A DNA stretch of 64,000 nt from positions 1 to 64,000 of the forward strand of contig CAISJV010000020.1 of assembly GCA_903885795.1 (NCBI GenBank), given 5' to 3'. Position numbers and translations under genes: made by a program. The notes below the pieces were generated by a model that ran no database searches, was not told the DNA's origin, and saw only the letters and a program-made list of their open reading frames with translations. Below are positions 44,353 through 54,175 of this stretch, piece by piece (positions within the stretch are counted from its first letter, which is position 1; each line of letters begins with the position of its first letter). The stretch comes from an uncultured delta proteobacterium (lineage in GTDB: Bacteria > Desulfobacterota > Syntrophia > Syntrophales > UBA8958).

Positions 44353-44595
44353 ATGAGCGAACGGCTTATGCGACCGGGAGAGGAGATCTATGATCTTCTT
44401 GATGTCGTTGAAGAAGAAAGCAGGGAATTCATAGATATTCCCGAGAAAAGGACCATGGTCGCCCTTGTTAATCCCAACATTCAGGAAGAAATGATCAGGA
44501 AGGTGACGGAGACAACGGAGAGGATAGCAAGAGAGATGTTTCCCGCCATTGCCGAACGGGTCATCCGGGAAGAGATTAATAAACTTAAGCAATGA
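44353..44595 (+). CDS. Small acidic helical protein
   Basis: An 80-residue acidic protein starting MSERLMRPGEEIYDLLDVVE. The C-terminal half (VTETTERIAREMFPAIAERV, then IREEINKLKQ) resembles the C-terminal oligomerisation helices of PopZ/DUF2497 and of some response-regulator-like proteins in this group, by eye only. A strong ribosome-binding site (GGAGG) precedes the ATG. It follows rsmI by 53 bp and leads into the lipoprotein gene, so the four genes to pgsA may be one transcript. Confidence 0.65.
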   Translation: MSERLMRPGEEIYDLLDVVEEESREFIDIPEKRTMVALVNPNIQEEMIRKVTETTERIAREMFPAIAERVIREEINKLKQ

Positions 44596-44649
44596 TGGTT
44601 GTTATTCTGCGTTTTAGGACGCACGTCAACGGGAAATGAAAAAAAGGCT

Positions 44650-45261
44650 ATGCCCTATTATAAAAGAAGACGGATTTTAAAATATTACCCCTTTATCCTG
44701 ATCCTGCTGACGTTTCTTGTGTCGGGCTGCGCAAAGAAAATTCCTCACTTTCTCGCTCCTGAGTTTGAAAAAAGGGGGGTAAGACTGGTTGCCGTACTTC
44801 CGGTGTCGAATCAGTCAAAAAACATGGAAGCTTCAATCCTGTTTCGTGATAAGGTCCTTGAAGCCATCTATTTCAAAGGCTATCCGAAGATACCTCTGAA
44901 TGTTATTGATGAGAAACTATCTAAAATGTACAAAGATTATCAGCAACCAAGCGTGGAATCAGTTTCCCCCGGAAGTGTCGGCGAACTGCTCGGCGTTGAT
45001 GCTGTCCTCTATGTGACCCTCAAGGAGTGCGACACATCCTTCGTGCTTCTTTATGCGACGACATCAGTTTCTGCTACTTTCGACTTGCGGAGCGCCCGCA
45101 CGAATGACAGCCTGTGGAGTACCAAATATAGCGTTACGGAAAGAAACTTCGAGATTACGAAGGAAAGGCTGAGGATGAAGAGCTTTCAGGTCTTTGAACC
45201 AGCCATGCAGGAAATTTTGAAAAAGGTAATGCAGACGCTACCCGAAGGACCGGATGGGTAA
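44650..45261 (+). CDS. Lipoprotein, DUF799-like
   Basis: A 203-residue protein with signal peptide (YPFILILLTFLVSGC) whose lipobox cysteine is about residue 27. The mature part starts AKKIPHFLAPEF and contains VAVLPVSNQSKNMEAS and LLGVDAVLYVTLKECD. It resembles the DUF799/GNA1162 family of outer-membrane lipoproteins, often found with CsgG-like components. ATG 44650 is chosen so that the signal is terminal. It overlaps the next gene's long form; with the start at 45278 the gap is 16 bp. Confidence 0.75.
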   Translation: MPYYKRRRILKYYPFILILLTFLVSGCAKKIPHFLAPEFEKRGVRLVAVLPVSNQSKNMEASILFRDKVLEAIYFKGYPKIPLNVIDEKLSKMYKDYQQPSVESVSPGSVGELLGVDAVLYVTLKECDTSFVLLYATTSVSATFDLRSARTNDSLWSTKYSVTERNFEITKERLRMKSFQVFEPAMQEILKKVMQTLPEGPDG

Positions 45262-45277
45262 AGCAAGGAGGTCATTC

Positions 45278-46030
45278 ATGAATAGAAATCTGATTTTGTT
45301 GCTGTTGTTATTGACAGTAAGCTGGATGTCTCCCGTTGATGTCCAGGCCAAGAAGTCCTTACAAGTTAGTATTGACAAGGGCGAGGCCCGCATCGGTTAT
45401 CTTGATGGAACGGTCCAGGTGCTGCCGAAGGGAACACAGTCCTGGCGAGCCCTGAATATGAAGGATGCCCTGCGGGGAGGAGATGAGGTAACCGTCGGGC
45501 GCAAATCACGCCTGGAACTGCTATTGCCGGACCAATCACGTGTTCGCTTCGCCGATGATACGCGTTTTACGATCCTTCAAGCTGGAGATGGAAATACTCA
45601 GGATGTCAAGGTCCATCTAGCCGTTGGCAGGACTTGGGCAAATGTAAGCAAATCGGTGGGAATCAAGAGAAAATTTGAAATTTCCTGTGATAACGCAGTT
45701 GCGGGTGTACGCGGGACGATCTACAGGATGAATGTTGATAAGGATGCCTCGGCACTGGTCCGCGTCTATGACGGCGAGATAGCTGTTTCGGGGGCAACGA
45801 AACCCCTGGAGGCCCCGAAGGCAATCGGACCTCCGACGAAGGTAGCGGGACCGAAGAAAATTGCCGGACCAACAAAGGTTACCATGGAAGAGTGGACGGT
45901 GATCATCCGATCAATGCAGCAGATCAGTATCGGTCCGGACGGGGCGGCCTCCAAGCCGAGAGACTTTACGGAGCAGGAAGACCGCGACGAATGGGTCGAC
46001 TGGAACAAGGCAAGGGATACGGAACGTTGA
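45278..46030 (+). CDS. FecR-domain exported protein
   Basis: A 250-residue protein with signal peptide (NLILLLLLLTVSWMSP) and a FecR domain at about 30-150: IGYLDGTVQVLPKGTQSW, LRGGDEVTVGRKSRLEL, VAGVRGTIYRMNVD and LVRVYDGEIAVSG. A proline/glycine/lysine linker with three near-repeats (IGPPTKV, AGPKKI, AGPTKV) follows. FecR domains here probably act as structural or polymer-binding modules rather than sigma regulators, as no sigma factor is adjacent. The ATG at 45278 has a perfect AAGGAGG site. The stop overlaps the next ATG as TGATG. Confidence 0.82.
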   Translation: MNRNLILLLLLLTVSWMSPVDVQAKKSLQVSIDKGEARIGYLDGTVQVLPKGTQSWRALNMKDALRGGDEVTVGRKSRLELLLPDQSRVRFADDTRFTILQAGDGNTQDVKVHLAVGRTWANVSKSVGIKRKFEISCDNAVAGVRGTIYRMNVDKDASALVRVYDGEIAVSGATKPLEAPKAIGPPTKVAGPKKIAGPTKVTMEEWTVIIRSMQQISIGPDGAASKPRDFTEQEDRDEWVDWNKARDTER

Positions 46031-46587
46031 TGGATGCCGGACGTATGAATATTCCCAATGCCCTGACCGTAATGCGAATCATTTTCGTACCCGTGATTGT
46101 GATCCTGCTCATGCAGGGAGATTTCTTCAAGGCATTGATATTATTCGCTTTGTCAGGGATATCAGATGGACTGGACGGCTTCCTTGCCCGTATCCTGAAC
46201 CAGCAGACCGAACTGGGGGCCTATCTTGATCCGATTGCCGACAAGGCCCTCATGATCAGTTGTTTTGTGACCCTCTCCATCAAGCACATAATTCCGGGCT
46301 GGCTGAGCGTAATTGTGGTGAGCAGGGACTGTATCATTCTGCTCGGTGTCGCGGTTTTGGCTATTATGTCTGTTTCGTTTCAGATCCGTCCGACGATGAT
46401 TAGCAAATTGACTACCGTATTACAGCTTTTGACTGTTTTTCTTGTTTTGGCCGTCCATTCCCTGTCTCTCGAGGGGGATCTGAAGACGGTTCTTTGGGGA
46501 TTTTATGTTGTTACCGCGATATTGACTATTGCTTCCGGGCTGAATTATATTTTTAAAGGTATTCGTTGTATCAATTCGACGACGTGA
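46030..46587 (+). CDS. pgsA: CDP-alcohol phosphatidyltransferase (PgsA-like)
   Basis: A 185-residue membrane enzyme that condenses CDP-diacylglycerol with an alcohol, normally glycerol-3-phosphate, making phosphatidylglycerol phosphate. The family signature DGLDGFLARILNQQTELG followed by AYLDPIADKAL is complete. Four or five hydrophobic segments are visible. The start at 46030 overlaps the previous stop (TGATG); ATG 46045 is an alternative. The PgsA assignment is likely, but cardiolipin synthase of the same family cannot be excluded. Confidence 0.83.
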   Translation: MDAGRMNIPNALTVMRIIFVPVIVILLMQGDFFKALILFALSGISDGLDGFLARILNQQTELGAYLDPIADKALMISCFVTLSIKHIIPGWLSVIVVSRDCIILLGVAVLAIMSVSFQIRPTMISKLTTVLQLLTVFLVLAVHSLSLEGDLKTVLWGFYVVTAILTIASGLNYIFKGIRCINSTT

Positions 46588-46660
46588 AATATCGATATTT
46601 GCCTTGACATGAAAGGTTTTTCCTGTTAGATGCATGGCCCGTTCGCAAAGAGAAACATTT

Positions 46661-46735
46661 AGGCACGTAGCTCAGGGGGAGAGCGCCATCCTGACGCGGT
46701 GGATGTCCAGGGTTCAAATCCCTGCGTGCCTACCA
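46661..46735 (+). tRNA. tRNA-Val(GAC)
   Basis: A 75-nt tRNA including the encoded CCA. Acceptor AGGCACG pairs with CGTGCCT; D-arm GCTC/GAGC; anticodon stem CCATC/GGTGG with loop CTGACGC, so anticodon GAC (valine, codon GUC); T-arm CAGGG-TTCAAAT-CCCTG. It precedes thrS. Confidence 0.96.
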
Positions 46736-46745
46736 TGACATTCGG

Positions 46746-46787
46746 AAAGGGCATCAGCGAAGTTGAACGTGATGCCCTTTCTTTAGT
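46746..46787 (+). terminator. Terminator after tRNA-Val
   Basis: An 11-bp perfect stem (AAAGGGCATCA / TGATGCCCTTT) followed by CTTTAGTTATT. It lies between the tRNA and thrS, so it ends the tRNA transcript or serves as a leader attenuator for the thrS operon. Confidence 0.75.
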
Positions 46788-46802
46788 TATTATAAAGGTA
46801 AC

Positions 46803-48722
46803 ATGATGAGTGAGATAAACATCACCTGGCCGGACAACAGGCGGGGAACTTTCCCCGGCGGGATAACGATCAAGGACGCTATCGGCTCCTGGAAGCCCGA
46901 TGTTCTTGGTTCAACAGTGGCAGCAAGGGTAGATGGAATACCAGTAGATCTGGGGTTTCGTCTCGAAAAGGACGCTGTCGTCGAACCGATCGATGTTGCG
47001 ACAAAAGAGGGTCTCGGAATCCTTCGTCACAGCACCTCCCATGTCATGGCCCAGGCTGTTCAGGATACCTTCCCCGGGGCAAAGGTCAGCATTGGTCCTT
47101 CCATAGAGGAAGGGTTTTATTACGATTTCGAGTGCGAAGCCAACTTTACCCCCGAAGACCTTCAGAAAATTGAAAAACGGATGCAGGAAATTACGGCAAC
47201 AGATTCCATCTTTTCCCGTCGAGAGCTTTCCCGGGCGGAGGCCGTTGCCCTGTTCAAAGAAAAGGGAGAATCCTATAAGGTCGAACTGATCAACGATCTT
47301 CCCCCGGATGTCGAGACGGTCAGTCTTTACTCCCAGGGTGGATACGTCGATCTTTGCCGGGGGCCTCACCTTCCTTCCACGCAAATGATCAAGGCATTCG
47401 CGCTCCTAAAAGTTGCAGGCGCCTATTGGCGGGGAGATGAGCATAATAGGATGCTTCAGAGGATATACGGGACCTGCTTTGCCACGCAGGAGGCCCTGGA
47501 TGATTATCTCCGGATGATTGAGGAGGCGAAAAAACGCGATCACCGCCGTCTCGGCCGGGAGCTGGATCTCTTCCAGCTTAACGACGAAGCGGGACCGGGG
47601 CTGATCATTTTTCATCCCAAGGGAATGATGCTCAGATACATCATCGAAGAATGGGAACGGAAGGAGCATTTAAAGCGCGGGTACGACATGGTGATGGGTC
47701 CCCAGATTCTCAAGGATGACCTTTGGAAAAGATCCGGCCACTTCGATCATTACCGGGAAAACATGTATTTCACCGAGGTAGATGGACAGGGGTACGGAAT
47801 CAAGCCCATGAACTGCCTTTCCCACATGCTCATCTACAAGTCCAAGATTCGCAGCTACCGAGATCTGCCCCTGCGTTACTTCGAGTTGGGAACCGTCCAC
47901 CGTCATGAAAAGACCGGCGTTCTTCATGGTCTGTTGCGAGCCCGGCAGTTTACTCAGGATGACGCCCATATCCTCTGTACCCCCGATCAGCTCAATTCCG
48001 AGATCCGTGCTATTGCCGATTTTGTGGCTTACGCGATGAAAATATTCGGTTTTGAGTATGAAGTCGAACTGAGTACCCGTCCGGAAAATTCCATTGGCTC
48101 TGACGCCGATTGGGATCTGGCGACGTCCGCCTTGGAAGGGGCTCTTAAAGACAGCCGGATGGTGTATGAAATCAACGAAGGTGACGGGGCGTTCTATGGA
48201 CCGAAGATTGATTTCAAACTCAAAGACGCCCTGAAGCGGAAGTGGCAGTGCGCTACCATTCAGTGCGACTTTACCCTCCCGGAACGTTTTGATCTCTCGT
48301 ACATCGGTTCGGACGGTGAAAAACATCGTCCCGTAATGCTTCACCGCGTCATCCTTGGGGCCATTGAGCGCTTCATGGGCGTCCTCATCGAACACCATGC
48401 GGGGGCATTTCCCGTTTGGCTTTCCCCGGTACAGGCCTCGATTCTGACGGTAACAGAGAAACACATCCCCCACGGAGAAAAAGTTTATCAACAACTTCTG
48501 GATGCCGGCGTTCGTGTAGAGAAAAGTTTTTCCAATGAAAAACTGGGTTATAAAATCCGGGAGGCCCAGATGCAGAAAACGCCCTATATGCTGATCATCG
48601 GTGATCGTGAAATGGCAGAAGATGCAGTTTCTCCCAGACAGCGTGACGGGAGTAATCTTGGTTCCATGTCCATCACGGATTTTATCAATATCATTCAGGA
48701 GCGGAATCGCAATTACCAATAA
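46803..48722 (+). CDS. thrS: Threonyl-tRNA synthetase
   Basis: A 639-residue class II synthetase. The N-terminal TGS domain (about 1-65) and the editing domain with [11 protein letters not shown] (about 75-85) precede the catalytic core, where [32 protein letters not shown] (zinc cysteine) and the class II motifs [18 protein letters not shown] and [13 protein letters not shown] are visible. A C-terminal anticodon domain follows. Start at 46803 or 46806 (two ATG in a row). It heads the thrS-infC-rpmI-rplT-pheS-pheT-ihfA operon. Confidence 0.97.
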   Translation: MMSEINITWPDNRRGTFPGGITIKDAIGSWKPDVLGSTVAARVDGIPVDLGFRLEKDAVVEPIDVATKEGLGILRHSTSHVMAQAVQDTFPGAKVSIGPSIEEGFYYDFECEANFTPEDLQKIEKRMQEITATDSIFSRRELSRAEAVALFKEKGESYKVELINDLPPDVETVSLYSQGGYVDLCRGPHLPSTQMIKAFALLKVAGAYWRGDEHNRMLQRIYGTCFATQEALDDYLRMIEEAKKRDHRRLGRELDLFQLNDEAGPGLIIFHPKGMMLRYIIEEWERKEHLKRGYDMVMGPQILKDDLWKRSGHFDHYRENMYFTEVDGQGYGIKPMNCLSHMLIYKSKIRSYRDLPLRYFELGTVHRHEKTGVLHGLLRARQFTQDDAHILCTPDQLNSEIRAIADFVAYAMKIFGFEYEVELSTRPENSIGSDADWDLATSALEGALKDSRMVYEINEGDGAFYGPKIDFKLKDALKRKWQCATIQCDFTLPERFDLSYIGSDGEKHRPVMLHRVILGAIERFMGVLIEHHAGAFPVWLSPVQASILTVTEKHIPHGEKVYQQLLDAGVRVEKSFSNEKLGYKIREAQMQKTPYMLIIGDREMAEDAVSPRQRDGSNLGSMSITDFINIIQERNRNYQ

Positions 48723-48830
48723 CTTATTATCCATATCCTCATTTCAGGGAGAGCGGATGATTATTGAAAATCAATCCGGGAAACAAGATTGGGCCATCTT
48801 ATTCAATGAGCAAATAGCTGGAGGTGACGT

Positions 48831-49337
48831 ATCGCTAAGGAGTTAAGCATCAATGAAGAAATTAGGGCCGCTGAAGTCAGGCTGATTGAAGAGGGACGGC
48901 AGTTGGGGATTATGCCTCTCAAAGAGGCCCTTGACCTTGCAGCTAAAGCTGGCCTTGATCTTGTGGAAATCTCACCCACTGCCAGCCCTCCGGTCTGTCG
49001 GATCATGGATTATGGCAAGTTTAGATACCAGCAGAGTAAGAAAATTCAGGATGCAAGAAAAAGTCAGACGACGATACAGATAAAGGAAATACGATTGCGG
49101 CCGAAGACGGAGGAACATGATCTGGAAGTTAAGATCCGTCATATAAAAAAGTTCTTACAGCAAAACGACAAGGTTAAGATAACCATGATGTTTCGAGGAC
49201 GAGAAATTTCCTATGCCGACCTTGGGAAGAAGGTCATGGAAAAACTTCGGGATGCCCTCATGGATGTGGGGGTTATCGAAACGCACCCCCGACTTGAAGG
49301 CAGAAGTATGATTATGGTTATTGTGCCGAAAAAATAA
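48831..49337 (+). CDS. infC: Translation initiation factor IF-3 with ATC start
   Basis: IF-3 keeps subunits apart and checks the start codon. The 168-residue product contains the whole N-domain (INEEIRAAEVRLIEEGRQLG), the linker and the C-domain (RHIKKFLQQNDKVKITMMFRG). The reading frame is closed by TGA at 48825-48827, and no ATG/GTG/TTG lies upstream of TTG 48903, which would cut off the first 24 residues. A perfect Shine-Dalgarno GGAGGTGA (48820-48827) is placed for ATC at 48831. A non-canonical start is well known for infC (AUU in E. coli), where it allows autoregulation by IF-3. Confidence 0.9.
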   Translation: MAKELSINEEIRAAEVRLIEEGRQLGIMPLKEALDLAAKAGLDLVEISPTASPPVCRIMDYGKFRYQQSKKIQDARKSQTTIQIKEIRLRPKTEEHDLEVKIRHIKKFLQQNDKVKITMMFRGREISYADLGKKVMEKLRDALMDVGVIETHPRLEGRSMIMVIVPKK

Positions 49338-49367
49338 AATTCTTTTATACCGAGGAGAAAATCGACC

Positions 49368-49565
49368 ATGCCAAAAATGAAAACACATCGGGGCGCCGCC
49401 AAGCGCTTTTCCCTGACAGGTACGGGGAGGGTAAAGCGGGCGAAGGCCTTTGCGAGTCATATTCTTACGTCAAAATCATCAAAGCGGAAAAGGAATATGA
49501 GAAGGTCGGCAGTTGCGGACAAAACTAATGAGGCAGCCCTCAAACGTTTGCTTCCCTATCTGTAA
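49368..49565 (+). CDS. rpmI: 50S ribosomal protein L35
   Basis: L35, 65 residues, starting [18 protein letters not shown] and rich in lysine and arginine. Ribosome-binding site GAGGAG. It lies 30 bp after infC and 85 bp before rplT, in the usual order. Confidence 0.97.
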   Translation: MPKMKTHRGAAKRFSLTGTGRVKRAKAFASHILTSKSSKRKRNMRRSAVADKTNEAALKRLLPYL

Positions 49566-49650
49566 ATAACCGAGAATACAATGTAAACTTAATGGTGATA
49601 AGATACGGCGTTGCCGGCATCAGCAAGACATTTGAAGGAGACAGGAAACC

Positions 49651-50013
49651 ATGCCAAGGGTAAAGAGGGCCGTTACGGCCAAAAAAAAACGTAGAAAGAT
49701 ACTTAAACTAGCAAAAGGATTTTTTGGCGCCCGGAGCCGGCTGTTGAGGACGGCAACGGAGGCGGTAAACCGATCCATGAAATATGCGTTCCGGGATCGC
49801 CGGGTTCGTAAACGTGACTTCCGGAGGCTTTGGATTGCCCGGATAAGCGCCGCCGCCCGGATGAATGAGATCAGCTACAGTCGTTTGATTAACGGCATGA
49901 AAAAGGCTGAGGTCATGATCGACCGCAAGATTCTGGCCGATCTGGCCGTTCATGATCCTAAGGCCTTCACTGAGATCGTAACCATGGCTAAAGGGAAACT
50001 GCCTTCATGCTGA
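49651..50013 (+). CDS. rplT: 50S ribosomal protein L20
   Basis: L20, 120 residues, needed for early 50S assembly. Starts [19 protein letters not shown], with the conserved [13 protein letters not shown] and [13 protein letters not shown]. In many bacteria L20 represses this operon by binding its mRNA; no specific site was worked out here. The stop lies inside the first codons of pheS (7-nt overlap). Confidence 0.97.
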   Translation: MPRVKRAVTAKKKRRKILKLAKGFFGARSRLLRTATEAVNRSMKYAFRDRRVRKRDFRRLWIARISAAARMNEISYSRLINGMKKAEVMIDRKILADLAVHDPKAFTEIVTMAKGKLPSC

Positions 50014-51023
50014 AGACCCTCAACGAGCTTGAAAATAAGGCCATGCTGGAGTTGCCGGGAGCGACTTCGGAGGATGCCTTGAACGAGCTGCGCACCAGGT
50101 ATCTGGGCCGCAAGGGTCTATTGACGCAAATGCTCCGTCAGATCAGTGGTGTAATTGCTGAAGAGAGACCTCTCTTCGGGAAACGGAGCAATGAAATCAA
50201 AGAAAGCCTTTCTCACGCCATCGACGAAGCCTTGGAGAAGCTCAAGGCTTCTTGCAAGAATGATGTCCTTCTCAAAGAAACCATTGATGTTACCCTGCCG
50301 GGACGGGCAGTGAGACTCGGCCATCTGCATCCGATTACCAGGGTCTCTCAGGAAATCTGCCGTATTTTTGCCCGGATGGGATTCAACGTTGTCGAAGGTC
50401 CGGAAGTCGAGACGGATTACTACAATTTTGAGGCGTTGAATATTCCCAAAGATCATCCGGCCCGGGACATGCAGGATACATTTTATGTGGAAGACAACAT
50501 CGTCCTGAGGACCCATACTTCGCCGGTCCAGATCCGGACCATGGAAAAAATGAAGCCGCCGGTGCGAATCCTTTCCCCCGGGCGGGTTTATCGTCCCGAT
50601 TCCGATGTGTCCCATACCCCCATGTTTCATCAGATAGAGGGTCTCATGGTGGACAAGGGTGTAACTTTTGGAGATCTGAAGGGAACCTTGACCTACTTTC
50701 TGAAGCAGATCTTCGGAGATGACATTCTCCTCAGGTTTCGGCCCAGTTTTTTCCCCTTTACAGAGCCCAGCGCGGAAGTGGACATTAAGTGTGTAATGTG
50801 CGGAGGCAAGGGATGCCGGGTATGCGGACAAAGCGGCTGGCTGGAAATACTGGGCTCCGGAATGGTGGATCCGGCGGTATTTGAAAATGTGGGATACGAT
50901 CCGGAGGAAGTAACGGGATTTGCCTTCGGTCTGGGCGTGGAAAGAATCGCCATGCTCAAATACGGTATATCGGATATTCGCCTTTTCTTTGAGAACGATT
51001 GGCGCTTTTTGGAGCAGTTTTAG
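50007..51023 (+). CDS. pheS: Phenylalanyl-tRNA synthetase alpha subunit
   Basis: The catalytic alpha subunit of the tetrameric PheRS, 338 residues. An N-terminal coiled-coil (about 1-80) is followed by the class II core: [45 protein letters not shown] and motif 3 [17 protein letters not shown]. The ATG at 50007 overlaps rplT by 7 nt. pheT starts 3 bp after the stop. Confidence 0.97.
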   Translation: MLKTLNELENKAMLELPGATSEDALNELRTRYLGRKGLLTQMLRQISGVIAEERPLFGKRSNEIKESLSHAIDEALEKLKASCKNDVLLKETIDVTLPGRAVRLGHLHPITRVSQEICRIFARMGFNVVEGPEVETDYYNFEALNIPKDHPARDMQDTFYVEDNIVLRTHTSPVQIRTMEKMKPPVRILSPGRVYRPDSDVSHTPMFHQIEGLMVDKGVTFGDLKGTLTYFLKQIFGDDILLRFRPSFFPFTEPSAEVDIKCVMCGGKGCRVCGQSGWLEILGSGMVDPAVFENVGYDPEEVTGFAFGLGVERIAMLKYGISDIRLFFENDWRFLEQF

Positions 51024-51026
51024 AAT

Positions 51027-53441
51027 ATGAAGGTAAGTCTCAAATGGCTGCGGGACTACGTTGATGTTGATCTGGAGCCGTCATCTTTGGCCGACTGTCT
51101 GACGATGGCCGGTCTGGAAGTGGATGCCGTGGAAGAGGCGGGTCCGGCTTTCGATCAGATTGTGGTAGCCAGAATCACTTCGGTGCGCCCCCATCCCCAG
51201 TCAGAGAAACTGTTCCTTTGCGAAGTCACCACGGGGACGGAGATCCTGCCTATTGTCTGCGGAGCCCCCAATACCCGGTCCGGTGACACAGTCGCCCTTG
51301 CCAGGGTCGGGGCAACGATTCCCGGTGGATTTGTCATCAAGAGTTCCCGTATCCGTGGCGAGATATCGGAGGGGATGCTCTGTTCGGAAGAAGAGCTTGG
51401 CATCGGTGAAGACGATGCCGGGATCATGGTCCTTTCGCCGGATCTTACCCTCGGCATGGATCTGAAAGACGCCTTGGGGCTGAAAGATACCGTACTGGAC
51501 ATCGGCGTTACTCCCAACCGCGCCGATTGTCTGTCCATCATCGGTATTGCTCGGGAGGTGGCTGCAATCACAGGGAAAGCAGTCCGCTATCCCAAAACTG
51601 ATATCACCGAGAACAGCGAAGAAATCGGCGGTATAACCTCCGTTTCAATCATGGATCCCGACCTTTGTCCCCGTTACACAGCCCGGATCATCAAGAATGT
51701 CACCATTAAGCCGTCGCCAGCCTGGATGCGGGAGCGTCTGGAGGCCGTCGGGTTGCGGGCAATCAACAATATTGTCGATATTACGAATTTTGTGATGATG
51801 GAATTGGGCCAGCCCCTTCATGCCTTTGATTTCCGCTTTCTTGAAGAGGGCCGCATCGTGGTGCGGCGATCCCGGGAAGGTGAGCACTTTGTTTCCCTTG
51901 ATGAAAAGGACCGGCTTCTAAGGTCGGATACCCTGATGATCTGCGATGGCGTCAAGCCGGTAGCTATCGCCGGAATCATGGGTGGTTTGAACTCGGAAGT
52001 AAAAGACGACACAAGTACGATTCTTCTGGAGAGCGCCTATTTCCATCCACCGTCAATCCGCCGCTCTTCCCGTTGGCTTGGTATGGGAACCGACGCCGCT
52101 TTCCGGTTTGAGCGGGGCATTGATCCGGAGGGGGTGGTGCGGGCCTTGAACAGGGCGGCCCAGCTCATGGCGGCCCTGGGGGACGGAACAGTGTGCAGAG
52201 GGGCTATAGATCAGTATCCGCGGCAGATCGAGACAGCCAAAGACATCCCGTTACGGCCCAAAAGAGCCAATGAGTTTTTGGGAATTGATATCCCGGCGGC
52301 GGAGATGGTCAAGATTCTGGAAAAGCTGGGGATGACCGTCTTACAGTCGGATGATGCACATTGTCTGGTGACGCCGCCGACGTTTCGTGTGGATATTGCG
52401 AGAGAGATCGACCTGATTGAGGAGATTGCCCGTATTTATGGTTTTGATCATATACCCGTGACCATGCCAGGCGCCGCTGGTGTGCCGGCGGGAGAAAATC
52501 CCGAGCAGATTCTGGAGAGCGCCCTGCGCTCTGCAATGACTGGAATGGGCTATATGGAGGTTATTACCTACAGTTTTATAAACCCCGTGTCGGCTGAACA
52601 GCTCGGGTTAAAAGATGACGACCCCCAGAGGGACTTCGTTAAAATACGTAATCCCTTGACGGAAGAGCAGTCCGTTTTGCGGACGGGACTTGTCTATAAC
52701 CTCCTGGATGTAATGAACCGGAATGCACGGGTCGGTTGCGCCGATCTCAAGATATTTGAAATCGGTCGCGTCTTCTTTCGACATCAGAAAGGGGAATTGC
52801 CCGAGGAGAGGGCTTGCGTGGGAGGTCTCATAACCGGTAACCGTTATGACGGTTCATGGCATAACAAGGGGGTAAGCGCGGATTTTTATGATCTCAAGGG
52901 TTGTATGGATGCCCTCTTTGCGGATCAGAAAATACAGCCGGTTCGGTTTGTGGCGGATTCATCGCAGCCGTTTCTCCATCCCGGCCGTTCATGCCGGATT
53001 CTTGTGGGCCAGGAAACGGTAGGATTTCTCGGTGAAATTCATCCCGATGTTCTTGAGCGAATGGACCTTAAAAACCGCGCCATTGTGTTTCAACTGGACT
53101 TGGAAGCCCTTAGGTCGTACACGAAGGTCGAAATTGACTTCAGGGAAGTATCGAAGTTTCCGTCCAGTTCAAGAGATGTGGCGTTTCTCGTTCCTGTTGC
53201 CGTGGAAGGAGAAACACTCTGCCGAACCGGATATGAGCAGCATGAAGTATTACTTGAAAATGTTGCAATATTTGATGTATACACGGGTAAGAATCTGCCT
53301 GAGGGGATGAAGAGTTTAGGATTGCGCTTTGCGTATCGATCCACCGAAAGGACCCTGACGGAAGAGGAGATTAACGTGGCCCATAACCGGATCGTTAAAA
53401 CCATGGTTGAGGCGACAGGGGCAAAGATCCGGGGAGAATAA
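51027..53441 (+). CDS. pheT: Phenylalanyl-tRNA synthetase beta subunit
   Basis: The large beta subunit, 804 residues, normal length. N-terminal tRNA-binding OB domain (about 40-150, LCEVTTGTEILPIVCGAPN), B3/B4 editing domain (about 200-390, HAFDFRFLEEGRIVVRRS), B5 domain (about 400-475), a catalytic-like core, and the C-terminal anticodon-recognising ferredoxin-like domain (about 710-804, EVSKFPSSSRDVAFLVP). It follows pheS by 3 bp. Confidence 0.97.
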   Translation: MKVSLKWLRDYVDVDLEPSSLADCLTMAGLEVDAVEEAGPAFDQIVVARITSVRPHPQSEKLFLCEVTTGTEILPIVCGAPNTRSGDTVALARVGATIPGGFVIKSSRIRGEISEGMLCSEEELGIGEDDAGIMVLSPDLTLGMDLKDALGLKDTVLDIGVTPNRADCLSIIGIAREVAAITGKAVRYPKTDITENSEEIGGITSVSIMDPDLCPRYTARIIKNVTIKPSPAWMRERLEAVGLRAINNIVDITNFVMMELGQPLHAFDFRFLEEGRIVVRRSREGEHFVSLDEKDRLLRSDTLMICDGVKPVAIAGIMGGLNSEVKDDTSTILLESAYFHPPSIRRSSRWLGMGTDAAFRFERGIDPEGVVRALNRAAQLMAALGDGTVCRGAIDQYPRQIETAKDIPLRPKRANEFLGIDIPAAEMVKILEKLGMTVLQSDDAHCLVTPPTFRVDIAREIDLIEEIARIYGFDHIPVTMPGAAGVPAGENPEQILESALRSAMTGMGYMEVITYSFINPVSAEQLGLKDDDPQRDFVKIRNPLTEEQSVLRTGLVYNLLDVMNRNARVGCADLKIFEIGRVFFRHQKGELPEERACVGGLITGNRYDGSWHNKGVSADFYDLKGCMDALFADQKIQPVRFVADSSQPFLHPGRSCRILVGQETVGFLGEIHPDVLERMDLKNRAIVFQLDLEALRSYTKVEIDFREVSKFPSSSRDVAFLVPVAVEGETLCRTGYEQHEVLLENVAIFDVYTGKNLPEGMKSLGLRFAYRSTERTLTEEEINVAHNRIVKTMVEATGAKIRGE

Positions 53442-53469
53442 ACAATAGCGGAAGACAGGAGGTAGAATT

Positions 53470-53745
53470 ATGACGAAAATAGATATTATTCAGGATGTTT
53501 ACGAGAAGCTTGGTTTTTCAAAAAAGGATTCGGCAAGGATCGTGGAATCGGTTTTCGATATCATGAAGGATTGCCTGGGCCGGGGCGAAAAGATAAAAAT
53601 ATCCGGATTTGGGAACTTTGTAGTGAAGGAAAAGAAGTCCCGGCGCGGCCGGAACCCCCAGACGGGTAAAGAAATCGAGATTTCTGCGCGCCGCGTTCTC
53701 ACTTTCAAATCAAGTCAGGTTCTGCGTAAGGCACTGAACGTTTAG
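53470..53745 (+). CDS. ihfA: Integration host factor alpha subunit
   Basis: A 91-residue DNA-bending HU/IHF protein with the beta-arm motif GRNPQTGKEIEISARRVLTF and the N-terminal helix pair (MTKIDIIQDVYEKLGFSKKD). Its place after pheT is the classical ihfA location. It acts in nucleoid organisation and in sigma-54 activation by NtrC-like proteins. Ribosome-binding site AGGAGG. Confidence 0.95.
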   Translation: MTKIDIIQDVYEKLGFSKKDSARIVESVFDIMKDCLGRGEKIKISGFGNFVVKEKKSRRGRNPQTGKEIEISARRVLTFKSSQVLRKALNV

Positions 53746-53782
53746 TTCCGCATCGCAAACCCGGTAATGTGGGGCGCCTGGT

Positions 53783-54124
53783 ATGGATGTGTCGATTCCT
53801 GACAAGACCTATTTTCGGATTGGCGAAGTCAGCAGTATCCTCGGGGTGGAGCCTTATGTGGTCAGATACTGGGAGACGGAGTTCAAATCGGTCAAGCCCG
53901 TCCGCACGAGATCAGACCAACGACTTTACCGGCGTAAAGATCTGGAGGAGCTGCTGATCATAAGGGATCTGCTCTATAAAGATAATTTTACGATTAGGGG
54001 CGCCAGAACTCAACTCTCCAGAAGGGGATCGGTTGCCTCTCCAGAAGGAGCCGCGGACCAGGAAAAGCAACTCCTGACTGATGTGAAGGTCACACTGCGG
54101 CAGATCAGAGAAATACTTTCCTGA
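53783..54124 (+). CDS. MerR-family regulator
   Basis: A 113-residue MerR-type protein with winged helix YFRIGEVSSILGVEPYVVRYWE and SDQRLYRRKDLEELLII. The C-terminal part is short, without a metal-binding cysteine set, so the signal is unknown. This gene commonly follows ihfA in this group of bacteria and may be the last in the translation operon. A strong hairpin overlaps its stop. Confidence 0.9.
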   Translation: MDVSIPDKTYFRIGEVSSILGVEPYVVRYWETEFKSVKPVRTRSDQRLYRRKDLEELLIIRDLLYKDNFTIRGARTQLSRRGSVASPEGAADQEKQLLTDVKVTLRQIREILS

Positions 54125-54168
54125 CAAAGGGAGTCCGTAATGGTGGTGTTACGGACTCCCTTTGTCGT
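54123..54168 (+). terminator. Terminator at the end of the translation operon
   Basis: An 18-bp perfect stem (GACAAAGGGAGTCCGTAA / TTACGGACTCCCTTTGTC) with an 8-base loop, followed by GTTTGTCTT. The stem begins inside the stop codon of the MerR gene. Confidence 0.85.
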
Positions 54169-54175
54169 TTGTCTT

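Noticed and set aside
53770-53957. A second frame over the MerR gene start
   Set aside because: Out of frame with the clear MerR helix-turn-helix; a shadow.
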